From Silurus meridionalis (lineage: Eukaryota > Chordata > Actinopteri > Siluriformes > Siluridae), in contig NC_060886.1 in assembly GCF_014805685.1 (NCBI RefSeq), positions 14,882,608 through 14,946,607 on the forward strand: DNA of 64,000 bases, given 5' to 3'. Made by a program: the position numbers and the translations under genes. The notes beneath the pieces are model-generated. The model was not told where the DNA came from. It did no database searches and saw only the letters and a list, made by a program, of their open reading frames with translations. Below, piece by piece: positions 1-24,934 of this stretch. How positions within the stretch are numbered: position 1 is the stretch's first letter; every line of letters begins with the position of its first letter.

Positions 1-2900
1 CAGCTGTCTTCCACATTCATACCAAAAGAAAGGAGTTTATTGTATAATATAATTGAATGGGTGGCCTGCAGCCTCAGTTGACAATGATTGCCTCAACTAA
101 TGATTAAGCTTTTTTAGTAAGATCTGCAAAATGACAACCACCCATTTACAAGCTTATTTTTAATAAATACAAAATGCATATGTCTGTTTATTTATTATTT
201 AAAATGTATGACAACTAGAAATGTATTTCTTTGCAGATGAACTGGAGTTTGTCTGAAGACAATAATATAAATTGCTGTTTTGTTTCAGTTTGTTTTTGTT
301 TTGTGCAGGGATTATAAGTGGCATGGGAAAGAGGTGGCACCATTTACTTATTCAGAGCCAGTTTACGTTCTTTCTTCCTACTTAAGGGCAGTTTCTCACC
401 CTGGGGCCTCTTGGTATTCAGTGCAAGTTTGCATTTGTTCACTGGTGTGAAATGAATGATCACATAATAGCATTAGTGTTTTGGCTTCTACTTGCTTTAT
501 TTTCTCCAGTGAATTTTAAGGGGCCCAAACTAAATCGTTTGCCTTTCACTGACTTTCATGTATAGTGTAAATAACTATAACTTTTGTATGCACCTGTTAA
601 TTTATCAATCTCCAGTAAACAACTGAACTGAAGATGCATGCATAAATAGGTACCTGGCTGCCTTCTATAAATAAAATATAATTTATATTTAAATACTAAT
701 ATTAACTGAATCTGAAACTAAATCTGAAAATACAGTATGATCTGCAATAAAGGGGGTTATAATCTCTACTGTAAATACTAAATGACCAGCTTTGCAGCAC
801 CTTTAGTACAAAACAAATTCCAAACAGTATCACAAAATCTTGACAGAGAGGCTTCATTCAGTAGCATCTCAAAAAGCACAATGTCTCAATGCCCACTGAG
901 AGCCATTTCTTCTCTGCAATTACTGAGTGTAGCTTTGCTGCCTCCATCAATGTCTGGTTCCCCTCGGATTTCAAGGCTAGGTTGTGTTTTTTTCTCTTTT
1001 TTACTTTGCTAAGAGATTCTTTGTCTGCCTTTTCTTCTCCATCAGAGCTTTGCACTTGTCTACATTAAAAAAAGAAACCTGTGTGGATTTTCACAGATCC
1101 CACCCATCCATTCAATAACCTCTTTTCAAAACAGCCATCATGGGTATCTTTCAAGGAGTTTGCTGTCTGCATAACCCTTTATCTTGAGGTCTTCCTGAAG
1201 AACACTTGTCCTTTCCCTCTTATCCTTATCGCTCACTGCATTGTAGATCTATACACTGTTTATTTAACTCCACGTTGCTACCTTTAAGTAAATTAATACA
1301 ATTTAAGCTCTTCATTGTCACTGAGAATAGACATTTTAACAAACTGATCTGACAAGAGTATTTAAGCAATACATTCTAACAATTCTAGACTCCAGCTGTT
1401 TGGTATCAGTCTATTTTTGCCTTATGACTGCCAGCTTTGATAATGGTTGGGTTTTCACCGGTCCTCCTGCCACAGAAATTCAAAAGATCAGTCTATTATG
1501 TCTTGTGCTCAGATTTAATATCTTTTTGTTGTGTGCTCTTTGGTGTACATGTGCAAGCATTTACAAGACAAGGTCTGCTGTATAGAGCCACACTGCATTT
1601 TTATACACCTTGTGACTGTGTTCTAAATAAACCCTAACCTAAGTTCTTTTGCAGAATTGCATGTGCTTTGGGATTAGTAGCACTACTCCAGTGACGGATG
1701 ACAAGCATTAGTGTGTTCTCAAATGCAAAGCAAATTATCTGATTAATTATTTATAGCTGGAGAATTGCCATTTATCTGAACAGATCGGACCTGTCAGTAA
1801 ACCTTGTGACCTACTAAATTTTGCAGGAAGGTAACAATCAAGTTCCACCAAGCTGTATGAATGAAGTCAGAGGGTGTTATTTTTCAACGGTAATTTACAA
1901 AACAATTCTTTTTAAATATTCATGTATATTTGATACTGTGTCCAATGACACTTCCCTAAAAACATCTTCTGCTGTAGTTAAAGTAGCTTATTTTGCATTG
2001 GTGCATGTGTTATTTGTCTTTGCCAAATTGTGACTATTCGCAAACACCGGTGCATAAACAGGCTGATATTACATAAGTTACCTTGGCATGACATGCTTGG
2101 ACCCAAAAGTAAGTTCCCTCTTTCAGTCCAACAAGAGCCCTATTTTCATTCAACTGCACAAAAGTTGTTATTGCCAATTCACATTCACTCGTTTCAACTA
2201 AAGCCCAATTCAAGCACCACAGAACAGAAGAAGGGTTTGAGCCGGGGCCCCCAGTTCTCTGTGCTAAAATGCAGCATGACTTGGCAAACACACTGGGGAA
2301 CGAGTCACTATGTCCATGCATCTTTTAAAAGATCATACATATTAGCACTTATTAGACTCTATTCTTAGTAATGTAACATTTTATAAGGAGCATCCCACAG
2401 CAAAGAAACAATTAATCAATGCCCAAAGCTTGACAACTCAATGCCACAATTTCTCCACTTTAATTCATTTTAATGAAGCATGAGAAATTCTGTCAGAGTT
2501 TGATTGTGGGTGGTAAGTTGGAGATCCTGAGCTACTGAGCTCTTGAACACATTATGTAACCCTTCCTAAGACATTTAATCATTTATTTCTGCTCAAGTAA
2601 AGATAAATAATGATAATCTTTATGAAACCATGAATTGTCCCATTTAATTTAATCATGTGCAGTAGGACAATAGAACACCAATTCATCACCGACTGTTTCC
2701 TTGTGTATAACTGGTCTTGCATTTTAATTGCTTTTACGGACAGGCTTGAATGAATGGATGAGTAAAGGAACAAAGTCAGTAAAGGAACCGTGTTGTCATG
2801 GAGAATTGAAACACATCCATTGCAGGCGAACTTTGGTTCCCACAAAGTGCTTCCTGACTATAAATGAAATAATTTAGAGGTGCTTGATGGTATCCAAGAC
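1..2900. other. intergenic, no gene seen
   Basis: This stretch lies downstream of the minus-strand atp1a1 gene. It is AT-rich, and its open frames are short, overlap on both strands and show no recognisable protein motif. The distal 3' UTR of atp1a1 could extend into it, but I could not fix a poly(A) site here. No transposon termini were recognised. Confidence 0.6.
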
Positions 2901-3211
2901 ACCATTGTCCTCCATTTTTCTCCTCTTTTCACTGTCGACCAGATTAGAAAGAGCAATCCAATGTTAATATGTCACAAGACAGAATACAGATTGTATTCTT
3001 AAATTTATAATAAAAAAGACAAGAGACTGCTAAGTACTTTAAATGAAAAACAATGGGTTAACATTAATTGTTTATTTATATTACTCAGTTAAAACACATA
3101 TAAACGTGGTTTAAAAACATTGTAAATGTAAATAGGTTCAAAACCAGAGTAGCAAATCTATCAGAGGACTAAACAAAAGTTTAGTTGGTGTTTTGTCTCA
3201 AGTTTTGTTTT

Positions 3212-15528
<12,317 letters not shown>

Positions 15529-15539
15529 GTTTCGCTGAA

Positions 15540-15760
15540 CTTTCTTTCAATGTCTTGCTGAAGTTTCTGCTCTGCCTAGCTGAGCTCTCCGCACAACTAC
15601 CGCAGGTAAAAGTCGCCGCTCTGCACCGCAGCGCCACGGAAATCCTCTAACTTTTATAGCTGAAGCTCTCCGCCCCCTATCGCGTGGTGCCTCTATCGCC
15701 ATGGTAATACAGGGGCGTGGTTTGAGGTCTCGCGAGTCCACTTCAATCCCAGGTGATAAG
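15540..15760 (-). promoter_or_regulatory. putative atp1a1 core promoter
   Basis: Read on the minus strand, TATAAAAG lies at 15651-15658, about 120 nt upstream of the ATG at 15526-15528. A GC-box-like ccgcccc is just upstream at 15670-15676, and further GC-rich sequence with an aggggcgtgg motif lies near 15711-15720. This is the most CpG-rich stretch around the gene. By spacing, transcription should start near 15620-15630, giving a 5' UTR of roughly 100 nt. The placement is by motif only. Confidence 0.6.
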
Positions 15761-16035
15761 CAGAGCCTGTTTGTGAGGATGAAGACTCACTGAGATTCAT
15801 TATAGCAATAACAATGACACCCCTTTTCATTGCCCCTTTCTCTCTGAAATGCCTGGCTCCTTAATATTAGGAGATTTTTGTATCTATATCAATTGGCACA
15901 GACAGTTGAACTCAACATTTGAACTGGATCATGTGATCTGTGTAGGTTGCTTAGGGGTATGTATGGAAAATACAAGAATAAATACACCTTATACCTCCCA
16001 TGTGCTCTGCATAGTGCACACCTAGCACTACAGCA

Positions 16036-16141
<106 letters not shown>

Positions 16142-16909
16142 TAGAACTCTACTGTCAGGCACACAGCAACGAAATTCAGTTTAGCATCTACCAGATGTGC
16201 AAATTGTAGCATTGTGCAAACAGACAGATAAATGCACAACAAATGCATATATACCTGTACATCACATTATAATATCATGCTGTAATGTGCATTGGCTATA
16301 CAGTCCATACTGCAGGATTCCCTTTACTGTCTTTATATATTTGTTTATTTGTCACTTATTCATGGCACATTTAAATTCAAAGATAATTGTATGTTTATCA
16401 AACACTGTAAAGCATAGCTTTAAAACAATTGTTTTTTTATCTTCTGTTTTTTTTCCCATCTTTTCTATTATACACTGTTTGTGCAACTATTAAATGTTTG
16501 CTAATTATTCTGTTCTCATTACAGTTTTTCTCAAATGCTAAAACACAAAAGCCAATCCTCTAAACCAAATGACCAGTTGTCTAAACACATTTACTAAATC
16601 TAGCCATCATTTTCCAATATCATAAACACATTTCACATGAAGACACAATCCACAAAACACAATCCTCCGTTCTCATAAATCTTAACACATTTTTTTTGCT
16701 AAAACACAAGTTGCAAAAGAACTCTGCTCATATTCTCAAATGAAAGCTCATGTGATGCAAAATGCTTGCCACAGTCAGCAATATTTGAACACAATAAACA
16801 CACCTGGCGTCATTCATTACACACAACGACACTTGTTGCTAATGCTGTGACCACATGTACAAAAGCAAGTTCAGAGTGCACAGTTTGCTGAAGATTCCAA
16901 ACAAACACA

Positions 16910-18463
16910 ATGGATGAAGGCAGAGTCAAGGGAAGAGGAATTCGAGTCAGAGGAGGGAGAAGAGCTGGCCATGGAAGAAGAGGAGCAGGCCAACGAGAAA
17001 GAGGAGTTCAAATCAGTGGAGGAAGAGGAGCAAGCCAACGAGGAAGAGGAGTTCAAATCAGTGGAGGAAGAGGAGCAAGCCAACGAGGAAGAGGAGTTCA
17101 AATCAGAGGAGGAAGAGGAGCAGGCCAACAAGGGAGAGGAGAAGGTCCAGGAGGGAGAGCAAGACAACCTCGCACCATCATTACGGACGAGATGCGAGCA
17201 AAAGTCATTGACCATGTCATTGTCCATGGCATGACAATGGCTGAAGCAGGACTACGAGTCCGTCCAAACCTGAGTAGGTTCACCGTGGCCACCATTATCA
17301 GGGCATTCAGACAACACAACAGGTATTGTACTCTATTGCTTCACAATACAATTTTACAAGCCCGTGAAAGTAGTCTATTGGTTTCAAATCAGTTGTTACT
17401 GTATTGTAAAACTGACAACACATGTTTCTTTCTTTAGAGTTAAAAGAATGCCACATAGAGGTGGGAGGGTTGCCATATTTACAGCAGCACAAGAAACCCT
17501 CATTGTGGATATGGTTCTTTGAGAGCATTGCTGATGTCAGCTTGGCCACAATAGACTGAGTTCTCCGGTGCCAAAAGATGCGGATAAAACAGGTCTATAG
17601 GGTTCCCTTTGAGCGCAACTCTGCGCGACACAAAGACCTACGTTACGAGTATGTGCAAGTAAGTATACATCCATGTTCACAGTACAGTTAGTGGACATAC
17701 TGTGTTGCTCAGTGTCCTACATTACTTCTGGACAATACTGTGTTACCTGATTGACTGTTGTTCTGAACACCTGTGCACTTTCACATTTTCACAGAGGATA
17801 TTACAGTTGGACACGATGGCCAGACCTCATGAGTACCTCTTCCTGGATGAGGCTGGCTTAAACCTGCAGAAACGAAGGCAAAGGGGCCGTAACATCATTG
17901 GCCAAAGAGCCATCACTGAGGTTCCTGGCCAACGGGGGGGTAATATTACTCTTTGTGCGGCCATGGGTTTGGAGGGGCTTGTCCACCGGCATGCTGTCCT
18001 TGGGTCTTACAACACCCAACGTCTCCTCACCTTCCTAGAGGAGCTAAAAGACATCCTCCTGGACCGCCAACAACACCATCCTGGGCCCGCACATCAAATT
18101 TATGTGATCATTTGGGACAATGTACGCTTCCACAAAACAAACCAAATCAGAGAGTGGTTCACCACCAACAGTAACCACTTTTTAAACGTCTGTCTGCCAC
18201 CCTACTCCCCTTTCCTGAACCCTATAGAGGAGTTCTTCTCATCATGGAGATGGAAGGTTTATGACAGACAACCATACACTATAGAGAACCTCCTAAGGGC
18301 AATGGAGCTGGCCTGTGTTGACATCCCAGTGGAGGCCTTCCAAGGATGGATTCGCCATTCCAGGGCGTTTATCCCGCGGTGCCTGGCAAGAGACAATATA
18401 GCCTGCGATGTGGATGAGTTAATGTGGCCCAATGCAGCTCAGCGACATGATGCCGCACAGTGA
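16910..18463 (+). pseudogene. IS630/mariner-like transposase, Gly/Arg-rich N-terminus, broken middle
   Basis: The first exon (16910 to about 17322) encodes MDEGRVKGRGIRV followed by Gly/Arg-rich 15-residue repeats, then a helix-turn-helix-like part containing MTMAEAGLRV and FTVATIIRAFRQ. A GTATTG donor after QHNR and a tttctttag acceptor near 17438 suggest an intron, after which the frame continues RVKRMPHRGGRVAIFTAAQE. An early stop and a deletion follow near 17520-17560. A second intron probably ends near 17795. The catalytic part runs to 18463 with FLDEAGLN, IIWDNVRFHK and PPYSPFLNPIEEF. Thirty-six residues separate the second Asp from the Glu, a DD36E spacing. The broken middle makes this copy inactive. 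Confidence 0.8.
17001..17137 (+). repeat. 45-bp coding minisatellite (3 units)
   Basis: Units begin at 17001, 17046 and 17091 with gaggagttcaaatcag and are nearly identical. Because 45 is a multiple of three they stay in frame, giving a 15-residue Gly/Arg repeat (RGVQISGGRGASQRG) in the transposase and a Glu-rich shadow in another frame. Confidence 0.93.
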
Positions 18464-18961
18464 TTGTGGTGTGTGTGTGTGGTGTGAATAAAGTAAATAA
18501 AAAAACTTCACACCCTGATCATGTTTTGAAGATGTACTGTTGTGTGCAATAGATTCTGTTTTTGCATTGAGTTGTGTTACAGAAGTGTACATGCAGAATT
18601 TACTATAGATTTATACTCTTCATATGAAACTCTCAAATCTGAATGCCTAATCCTCTGCAGAGATCTAAGAACATCCATTACTGTAAAGTTTCAAAAATAT
18701 GCATTGGCAGTTATGAAACAAAGAACCTTCTCACAAATCGAGCATTGTGTTTTCAATTGTTTTGCTGTAGTGCGTAATGATGTGTATCGTGTTTACATTT
18801 TTGAAAGCTTCGAGCTGCTCTTTTGGTGTGAAAGTTTGAGTTTTGAAGTGAGAAGGTGTGGTTGTGTTTATGTAGCTTTAGAAAAGGGTGTTGTGTTTAG
18901 ACATTGGGGAACATGGAGGAAACGTTTGTGAAATGTGTTTTAGCATTTGAGAAAAACTGTA

Positions 18962-21219
18962 AACAGTGAAAATGGTTTTCAGGTGTATCTCAGTGTATTT
19001 CAGTGTATTTTTTTAACAGAAATTGGAACATTTTATCTGGGCTGATGCTGGTGAATGCAAATTTCACAAGAATGTCAACTTGGACAGCAGTGAATTATCC
19101 AGTGCTTTATCTTCTCAAAGCTCCTGTTGTGAAACTGTGAGTGCTGTGGCATGCTACAGACACAGCCTTGAGATAACAGCATGGCAAAAGAATGGCCTTT
19201 CAGAGTGGCTACTTTAAAAAAGAAAAGAACTTAAAAAAAAAATAAAAATTGCAGTCTGAGAAAGGCTTTTGTTTTGAATGCAATTTAATGATGTGTCAAA
19301 CACCACAGAACAGTAATAAACTGACAAGAAAATGTAACATTGTGGTGGTATAACTAACTCAGCATTCGAATATCTGCAGTACTTCAGGAAATGTAATAAA
19401 ACTGAAGATGTTCAAGGCAACCGTGAAGCCACAAATTGTCTTAGGATTTGGGTCACAAACTGACAAAATAACTCATGAATAGAAAACCAACCAATGTGCC
19501 TTAGCACTCCTGAAATTCTCTGGATAATGTAAATAGTCTGCAAATCTCTGTAAATGTACAGGAGCCATGAAACACCATTCTCCCAAAAGATATTCCCCAG
19601 TTGTTTTGATTATGGTGGTCTGAGATGTAAATGCCAAAGCACATATAACTATTTAGCATTTTCATATTCATTAAAAAATTTAATGAGCCCTTATATTTTG
19701 TTATAAGGGCTCATTGAATTTTGAATTTGAGAGGGACCCTGTCTTTCTGGAAAAGACCACTTCAACCAACATAGAAATGTTAATCACAAGATCGAAGTTA
19801 GCAATCTGAATTACCATGTACTTGGAGTTATTTACATTCTAAGGTTAAATAGTGTTCCAAAAAAAGAAAAAAAAAACATAGCAGAAATATTCTCTAATCT
19901 TTTTTTTATTTTTTAGGTTGTTGTCTTTTTTTACTTACTTACTAAATTTATTTATTTATTTGTTTATTTATTTATTTATTAGTCATGTGTCTGTATCTAG
20001 TTGTGCTTGTAAATGGTGTGTGTTAGTGTTCCTTAAGTCAGATAAGCCCAGTCCAGGCATGGGGCAGAGTATGAGGAGGATAAGCAGCTTTACAAGTCTT
20101 ATCTACAACAGAAACAAGGCAGAGAGTTTACTTTGCCATTCTTAAATGCATTCCACATGCAGTTTATAATGTCTTTGATGTGACTGTGAATGAGGTGAAC
20201 CCATTCTTATTTTGATGAAGTGCTATGTGTAATCACTGACATAATTCAATTATAACTAATATCAGCTGATAAGCTTTTTTAGTTGAAAGTACATTATACT
20301 TTATGATTCACTACATCTCTAATGATGAAGCAAATAAAAACTATGACCCTAGAGTTAAAAGACAAAATGTATGGGCCAGGCCTCTTGATTTACTTGCTTA
20401 GACTGAATTTAAAATGTTTGTATCCTAAAACCAAAGCACCCTGAAACCACAGATCCACTGTTAGCTGATTGCTTTTTATATGCTCTCTCTCTCTTGCTCT
20501 GGCGTGTCTTGTGGATATTTTACTTTTGTAAATCAGAGGCCCTGTATTGCCACATGTATCACTTCTCCTGTTCTGTTCTTTGCTACAAATCAGTATGTGT
20601 CAGTCCATACTTCATCTTTGAGTCATCTTTCTGTATGCCACACAAGCTGGCTCTGGCTCCCATTTTCCCCTGCTCTATTCTTTCATACTGCTTCCTCTTG
20701 CTGCTGTCAGCAGATCACTGCCTGACATCTTAGTGCTGTCATGGTCTTTATACAGTTTTTATAATAGAGAAGTTTGAATCGTATTTGAAACAAAATTTCT
20801 ATGACAATAAAATAGTCTCCTGTAGGATATGACATATGTCCCTTTTGATTTGTACAAGCACTTACATGACATCATTTATTTAGCAGCAGAGATGAGTTTA
20901 AAGGCATGAATGGAAATAAGTCGGAAAGCTTCTGCAATGCAAAAAAATATTTATCAGTGCCCACAAATGATCAATTTAGGTTTATATACCTATGTTAATC
21001 TATACTTCAATTTCTCAGACTTTCCTTAATCAAAATAATGAGTTATGAAAAAGATGACAAATGAAATAGCATGGAAAAAAAGAGTATAAAGAAAAGACTG
21101 ATATTTATTTAGGTCTACTTGTATAGTAGTATAGTTGCACTTAATATAAGCATAACAAAATACATAGTTATCTTTTTTGTTCTATATGTCATTGTGTGTA
21201 TGTATGTATATATATATAT
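18962..21219. other. intergenic, no gene seen
   Basis: AT-rich sequence with no recognisable coding motif on either strand. It holds a perfect hairpin at 19682-19715 and a short attt-rich run near 19945-19980. Short open frames such as 20480-20733 overlap one another in two frames and look non-coding. Confidence 0.6.
19682..19715. repeat. perfect inverted repeat (hairpin)
   Basis: Arms aatgagcccttat (19682-19694) and ataagggctcatt (19703-19715) are perfect complements with an 8-nt loop. Confidence 0.9.
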
Positions 21220-22194
21220 CAAACCCGATTCCAAAGAGCATATGTTGTTCTAGAACTTGGATATACCTTTCAGCATTGATGGTGTTTTTCCAGATGTATA
21301 AGCAGGTTTCTGAACTGAGCACTGATAACAACTTGGGTTGTCCTTATCCTCTTTAGTCCGGATGACATGGTGTCCCAGTTTTCCAAAAAGAACTTTTGAT
21401 TCGTCTGGCCACAGAACAGTTTTCCACTTTGCCACAGTCCATTTTAAATGAGCCTTGGCCCAGAGAAAATGCCTGCGCTTCGGGATCATGTTTATATATG
21501 GCTTCTTTTTTGACCCATAGATTTTTAGCTGGCAACAGTGAATGGCAATGTTTTCTGGAAGTATTCCTAAACCCATGTTGTGATTTCCATTACAGTAGCA
21601 TTTCTGTATGTGATGCAGTGCCGTTTAAGGGCCTGAAGATCACGGGCATCCAGTATGGTTTCCAGCCTTGATCCTTACGCACAGAGATTGTTCCAGATTC
21701 TCTAAATCTTTGGATGATATTATGCACTGTAGATGATGATAACTTCAAACTTTTTGCAATTTTTCTCTGAGAAACTCCTTTCTGATATTGCTCCACTATT
21801 TTTTGCCGCAGCATTGGGGGAATTGGTGATCCTCTGCCTATCTTGGCTTCTGAGAGACACTGCCACAGTGAGAGGCTCTTTTTATACCCAATCATGTTGC
21901 CAATTGACCTAATAAGTTGCAAATTGGTCCTCCAGCTGTTCCTTTTATGTACATTTAACTTTTCTGGCCTTTTATTGCTACCTGTCCCAACTTTTTTGGA
22001 ATGTGTAGCTCTCATGAAATCCAAAATGAGCCAATATTTGACATGACATTTCAAAATGTCTCACTTTCAACATTTGATATGTTATTTATACTCTATTGTG
22101 AATAAAATATAAGTTTATGAGATTTGTAAATTATTGCATTCCTTTTTTTATTCACAATTTGTACAGTGTCCCAACTTTTTTGGAATCTGGTTTG
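21220..22194 (-). mobile_element. Tc1-like element, internally deleted
   Basis: Termini CAAACCCGATTCCAAA at the left and the inverted ttttggaatctggtttg at the right, followed by TA. The 975-bp body reads on the minus strand as the N-terminal and central parts of a Tc1-like transposase. The catalytic C-terminal half is missing: the coding sequence runs straight into the left terminus. Confidence 0.85.
21250..22054 (-). pseudogene. truncated Tc1-like transposase
   Basis: The upper part (about 21590-21860) reads as a paired-type helix-turn-helix containing QRKIAKSLKLSSSTVHNIIQ. A second, frame-shifted part (21250-21576) contains LWPDESKVLFGKLGHHV, the region around the first catalytic Asp. The block with the second Asp and the Glu is absent, so this copy cannot be active. 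Confidence 0.8.
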
Positions 22195-22713
22195 TATAAA
22201 GTATAGTGAGAAAGAGAGAGAGAGAGACAGAGAGATTGAGAGAGAAAATGGGAATGAGAGTGGAGAATGAAGGATGATAATAATATTTCACTGGGTGTGA
22301 ATGTCCTTGAATCTGGACAAACACTTCTTGCACTGAATAGTTTTACAGACCAGAACAGAATTTATTTTATTGGTCTGAAAAAGTTACTTTTCTTACTTTC
22401 TGTCTTAATATTAAATGAAAGAACATTTATAAAAGAACAACAAACTGGTCAACACTGCCACTATTATGTAGCAGGATGTGATTCTGGGGTTGTCCTCAGT
22501 TGCCTTTTTTCAGAACCAAAAATGAAAAGAAACGAATAAAGGGTGCAATACGGGGCCCCATCTAAGAAAATGTTCCAGGAACCACATCCGTAACTATGCA
22601 GTCACTATCCACTTTGCTACTTTCATCTGCTATTTCAACTGCAGCACACCATCAGACTGTCAAACGACTAAAAGATCCAGGGTTGCATTAAAGAGGCAAT
22701 AATCAAAAAGAGC

Positions 22714-22714
<1 letters not shown>

Positions 22715-22764
<50 letters not shown>
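22715..22764. repeat. (GA)n microsatellite
   Basis: About 25 perfect ag units. Confidence 0.97.
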
Positions 22765-22767
<3 letters not shown>

Positions 22768-22871
22768 TTGACTGATTGACACAATAATACATTGCCTTCC
22801 CTAAGCCTGGCACCTGAAACAAAGAACAGCCTGTTTTGGTTGCACTAAATAACTAGAGACAGCATGGCATG

Positions 22872-22922
22872 AAACACACACACACAAACACATGCACACA
22901 CACACACACGCACACACACACA
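22872..22922. repeat. (CA)n microsatellite, interrupted
   Basis: Imperfect ca run with a few a, tg and g interruptions. Confidence 0.95.
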
Positions 22923-23430
22923 GGAATATGAAATGCTATAAACAGACTAAGTTAGTCTGGTTAAATAGATTTCAGCGTAAAATCTAAAACCTAATCATAC
23001 TTTAAAGATTATAAGGTCAGCTCTTTCCATCAGAGTATGAAAAGGCAACTGGGTATTGTATAGGAAGGAAGATAAGCTTCTTTAGAAAAGTAAGCATAAC
23101 AAAATCAGTCATGTTTCAATCACATAATCAAGTATGAATATACTAAAGTAGGTCATCATAATTACTTTACTCGTGTTATCCTTAACCAAAAACTTTTCTT
23201 GATTTCTTTCATTATGGCTGATTATGCCACTAAACAAACTGAAGGTAAACTATCTACAGTTTTCATGCTTATTAACCTCTATCTTTCCAGAAGTTCTTCT
23301 GGTATGCAGAAAAAAAAATTCAAAGATGGTAGCCATTACTCTTAGCCTGCTTTACTCCTACCAGGCAATATGTACTTTAAGCCACAGACCCACCATCTGA
23401 CAGTTAGACTACTTTTCCGAGACTTTTCAA

Positions 23431-24934
23431 CAGTGGTGGACGAAGTACACAAAGCACTTGAGTAAAAGATACAGTAGGTAATAATTACTTAAGTAAAAGT
23501 GCTCCCTTTAAACTTTCACTTGAGTAAAAGTACAAAAGTATTTGCCTTTAAATGTACTTACATATCCAAGTACTATTACTACCAAGAACTATTAATACTA
23601 TTATGGCTATAAAGTCTTATTATCATGTTTAACACTAGACTATTTGCTTAATCAAGTCAGTTTATGTAAAATGATTCTAATGTTACTCTTAGAACACCTA
23701 TCTATTAATAGAATTATAATAATGATTTAAATACCGATTGATATCAAATAAAATAAATAAAAATCATGAGCAAAAAACCTCCTTTTTAACGACTTCAAAA
23801 AAACATGTAAATGAGGCCACAGGTATTGTGGCAAGTTGGAGTCAGGAGTTTCTTCAATAATTTATCCCTCTCTAAATGTTCTGCTTGCTGTTGAACTGAT
23901 GCTAAACTGTATGTTTGTGCTAAATAGATACCACCAACTGGCAATGGCGGTTTTAGCTTGAATGATGCCCTGAGTGAACCACGTCTCCCCTATTAATTAG
24001 TTTCAGCTTTGAAAAGCTCCTCTCTGCTTTAGCTATCGTCACTGGATGAGTAAGAAAACATTCTCAAAGCAGTCCACAAATTTGGGTACATTTCTGAGAG
24101 CACCATCTTATGTAGAAATATCACCCTAAATGCATTTATTTTAATTAATTACACGTCATTGTGCACAATTTATCAAACTCTCAAAACCAAGAACCATCCA
24201 ACTCCTTGGCTACATGTAAGATACATACAACATCTATGTCCCTATTATGTCCTTAATATATGTCCGTTTTAATTAGCCTTTTAAGCTGCACTGGAGATTC
24301 CCCTTACTGAGATCAGTTCAGGACCATTTTAGTACAATCACAGAAAACCTTTATGACATCCCCTCAATTAAAGGTAACCAAATCAATAAGTGTTAGTTTA
24401 ACTACAATCCCACTAGACTAGTTAGGCTGTAATTGTTGTGTTGCTACACACATTATGCTAAACAAAATACTATAAATTAAAATGTTATGCCAAACTAAAA
24501 TAAATATTGTTGCCATATCGATCAATTATTATATCATGTCATGATCAATGAACCTGGTTGGGACTTGGAGTGTGCACTGATCCTGACATGATATAATAAT
24601 TGATGTGACCGTGCAAATGAGCGGTCAACAACAACACAAAAAAAAAATGTAGCCTCTGCCTAAATCCACCGCTGTCAAGCGGCAATCAAAACACTTTTAA
24701 AACCGAGCGTGCTTTGTACCTAATTGGTGTCTTGCTGTGTGTTTGACCAGTTAAGTTTTTATCGACTTATAAATAAAAAGGAACAACTGATTCAGCAAAA
24801 TGTAGTTGAGTAAAAAGTAAGATATTTGACTTGAAATGTAGTGAAGTTAAAGTAAAAGTCTCCCTTGAGTAAAGTACAGATACATGAAAAAACTACTTAA
24901 GTACAGTAACAAAGTACATTTACTTCCACCACTG
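23431..24934. mobile_element. non-autonomous hAT-like element, 1504 bp
   Basis: It starts CAGTGGTGGACGAAGTA and ends with the inverted tacttccaccactg. The flanks carry 8-bp near-duplicates, cttttcaa (23423-23430) and attttcaa (24935-24942), as expected for hAT insertion. Both ends contain many acttaagtaaaagta-type sub-terminal repeats. No transposase frame was found inside, so it is non-autonomous. Confidence 0.85.
24522..24603. repeat. 26-bp-arm inverted repeat inside the hAT-like element
   Basis: The arm at 24522-24547 (tcaattattatatcatgtca...) is complementary to 24578-24603 with one mismatch, separated by 30 nt. Confidence 0.9.

Larger units (their letters stand above)
16522..18959 (+). 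mobile_element. IS630/Tc1-mariner-type transposon with intron-bearing transposase
   Basis: A 2438-bp element with inverted termini CAGTTTTTCTCAAATGCTAA at the left and a matching ttagcatttgagaaaaactg at the right. TA duplications lie at 16520-16521 and 18960-18961. Sub-terminal sequence is rich in repeats of aaacaca. One transposase gene lies inside, in two recognisable parts. Confidence 0.92.

Noticed and set aside
782..2368. Several 60-112-codon frames downstream of atp1a1
   Set aside because: They overlap on both strands with no motifs; expected by chance.
16914..17234. Glu-rich 106-aa open frame
   Set aside because: It is the alternate-frame shadow of the 45-bp repeat in the transposase first exon; only the Gly/Arg frame continues into the HTH-like region.
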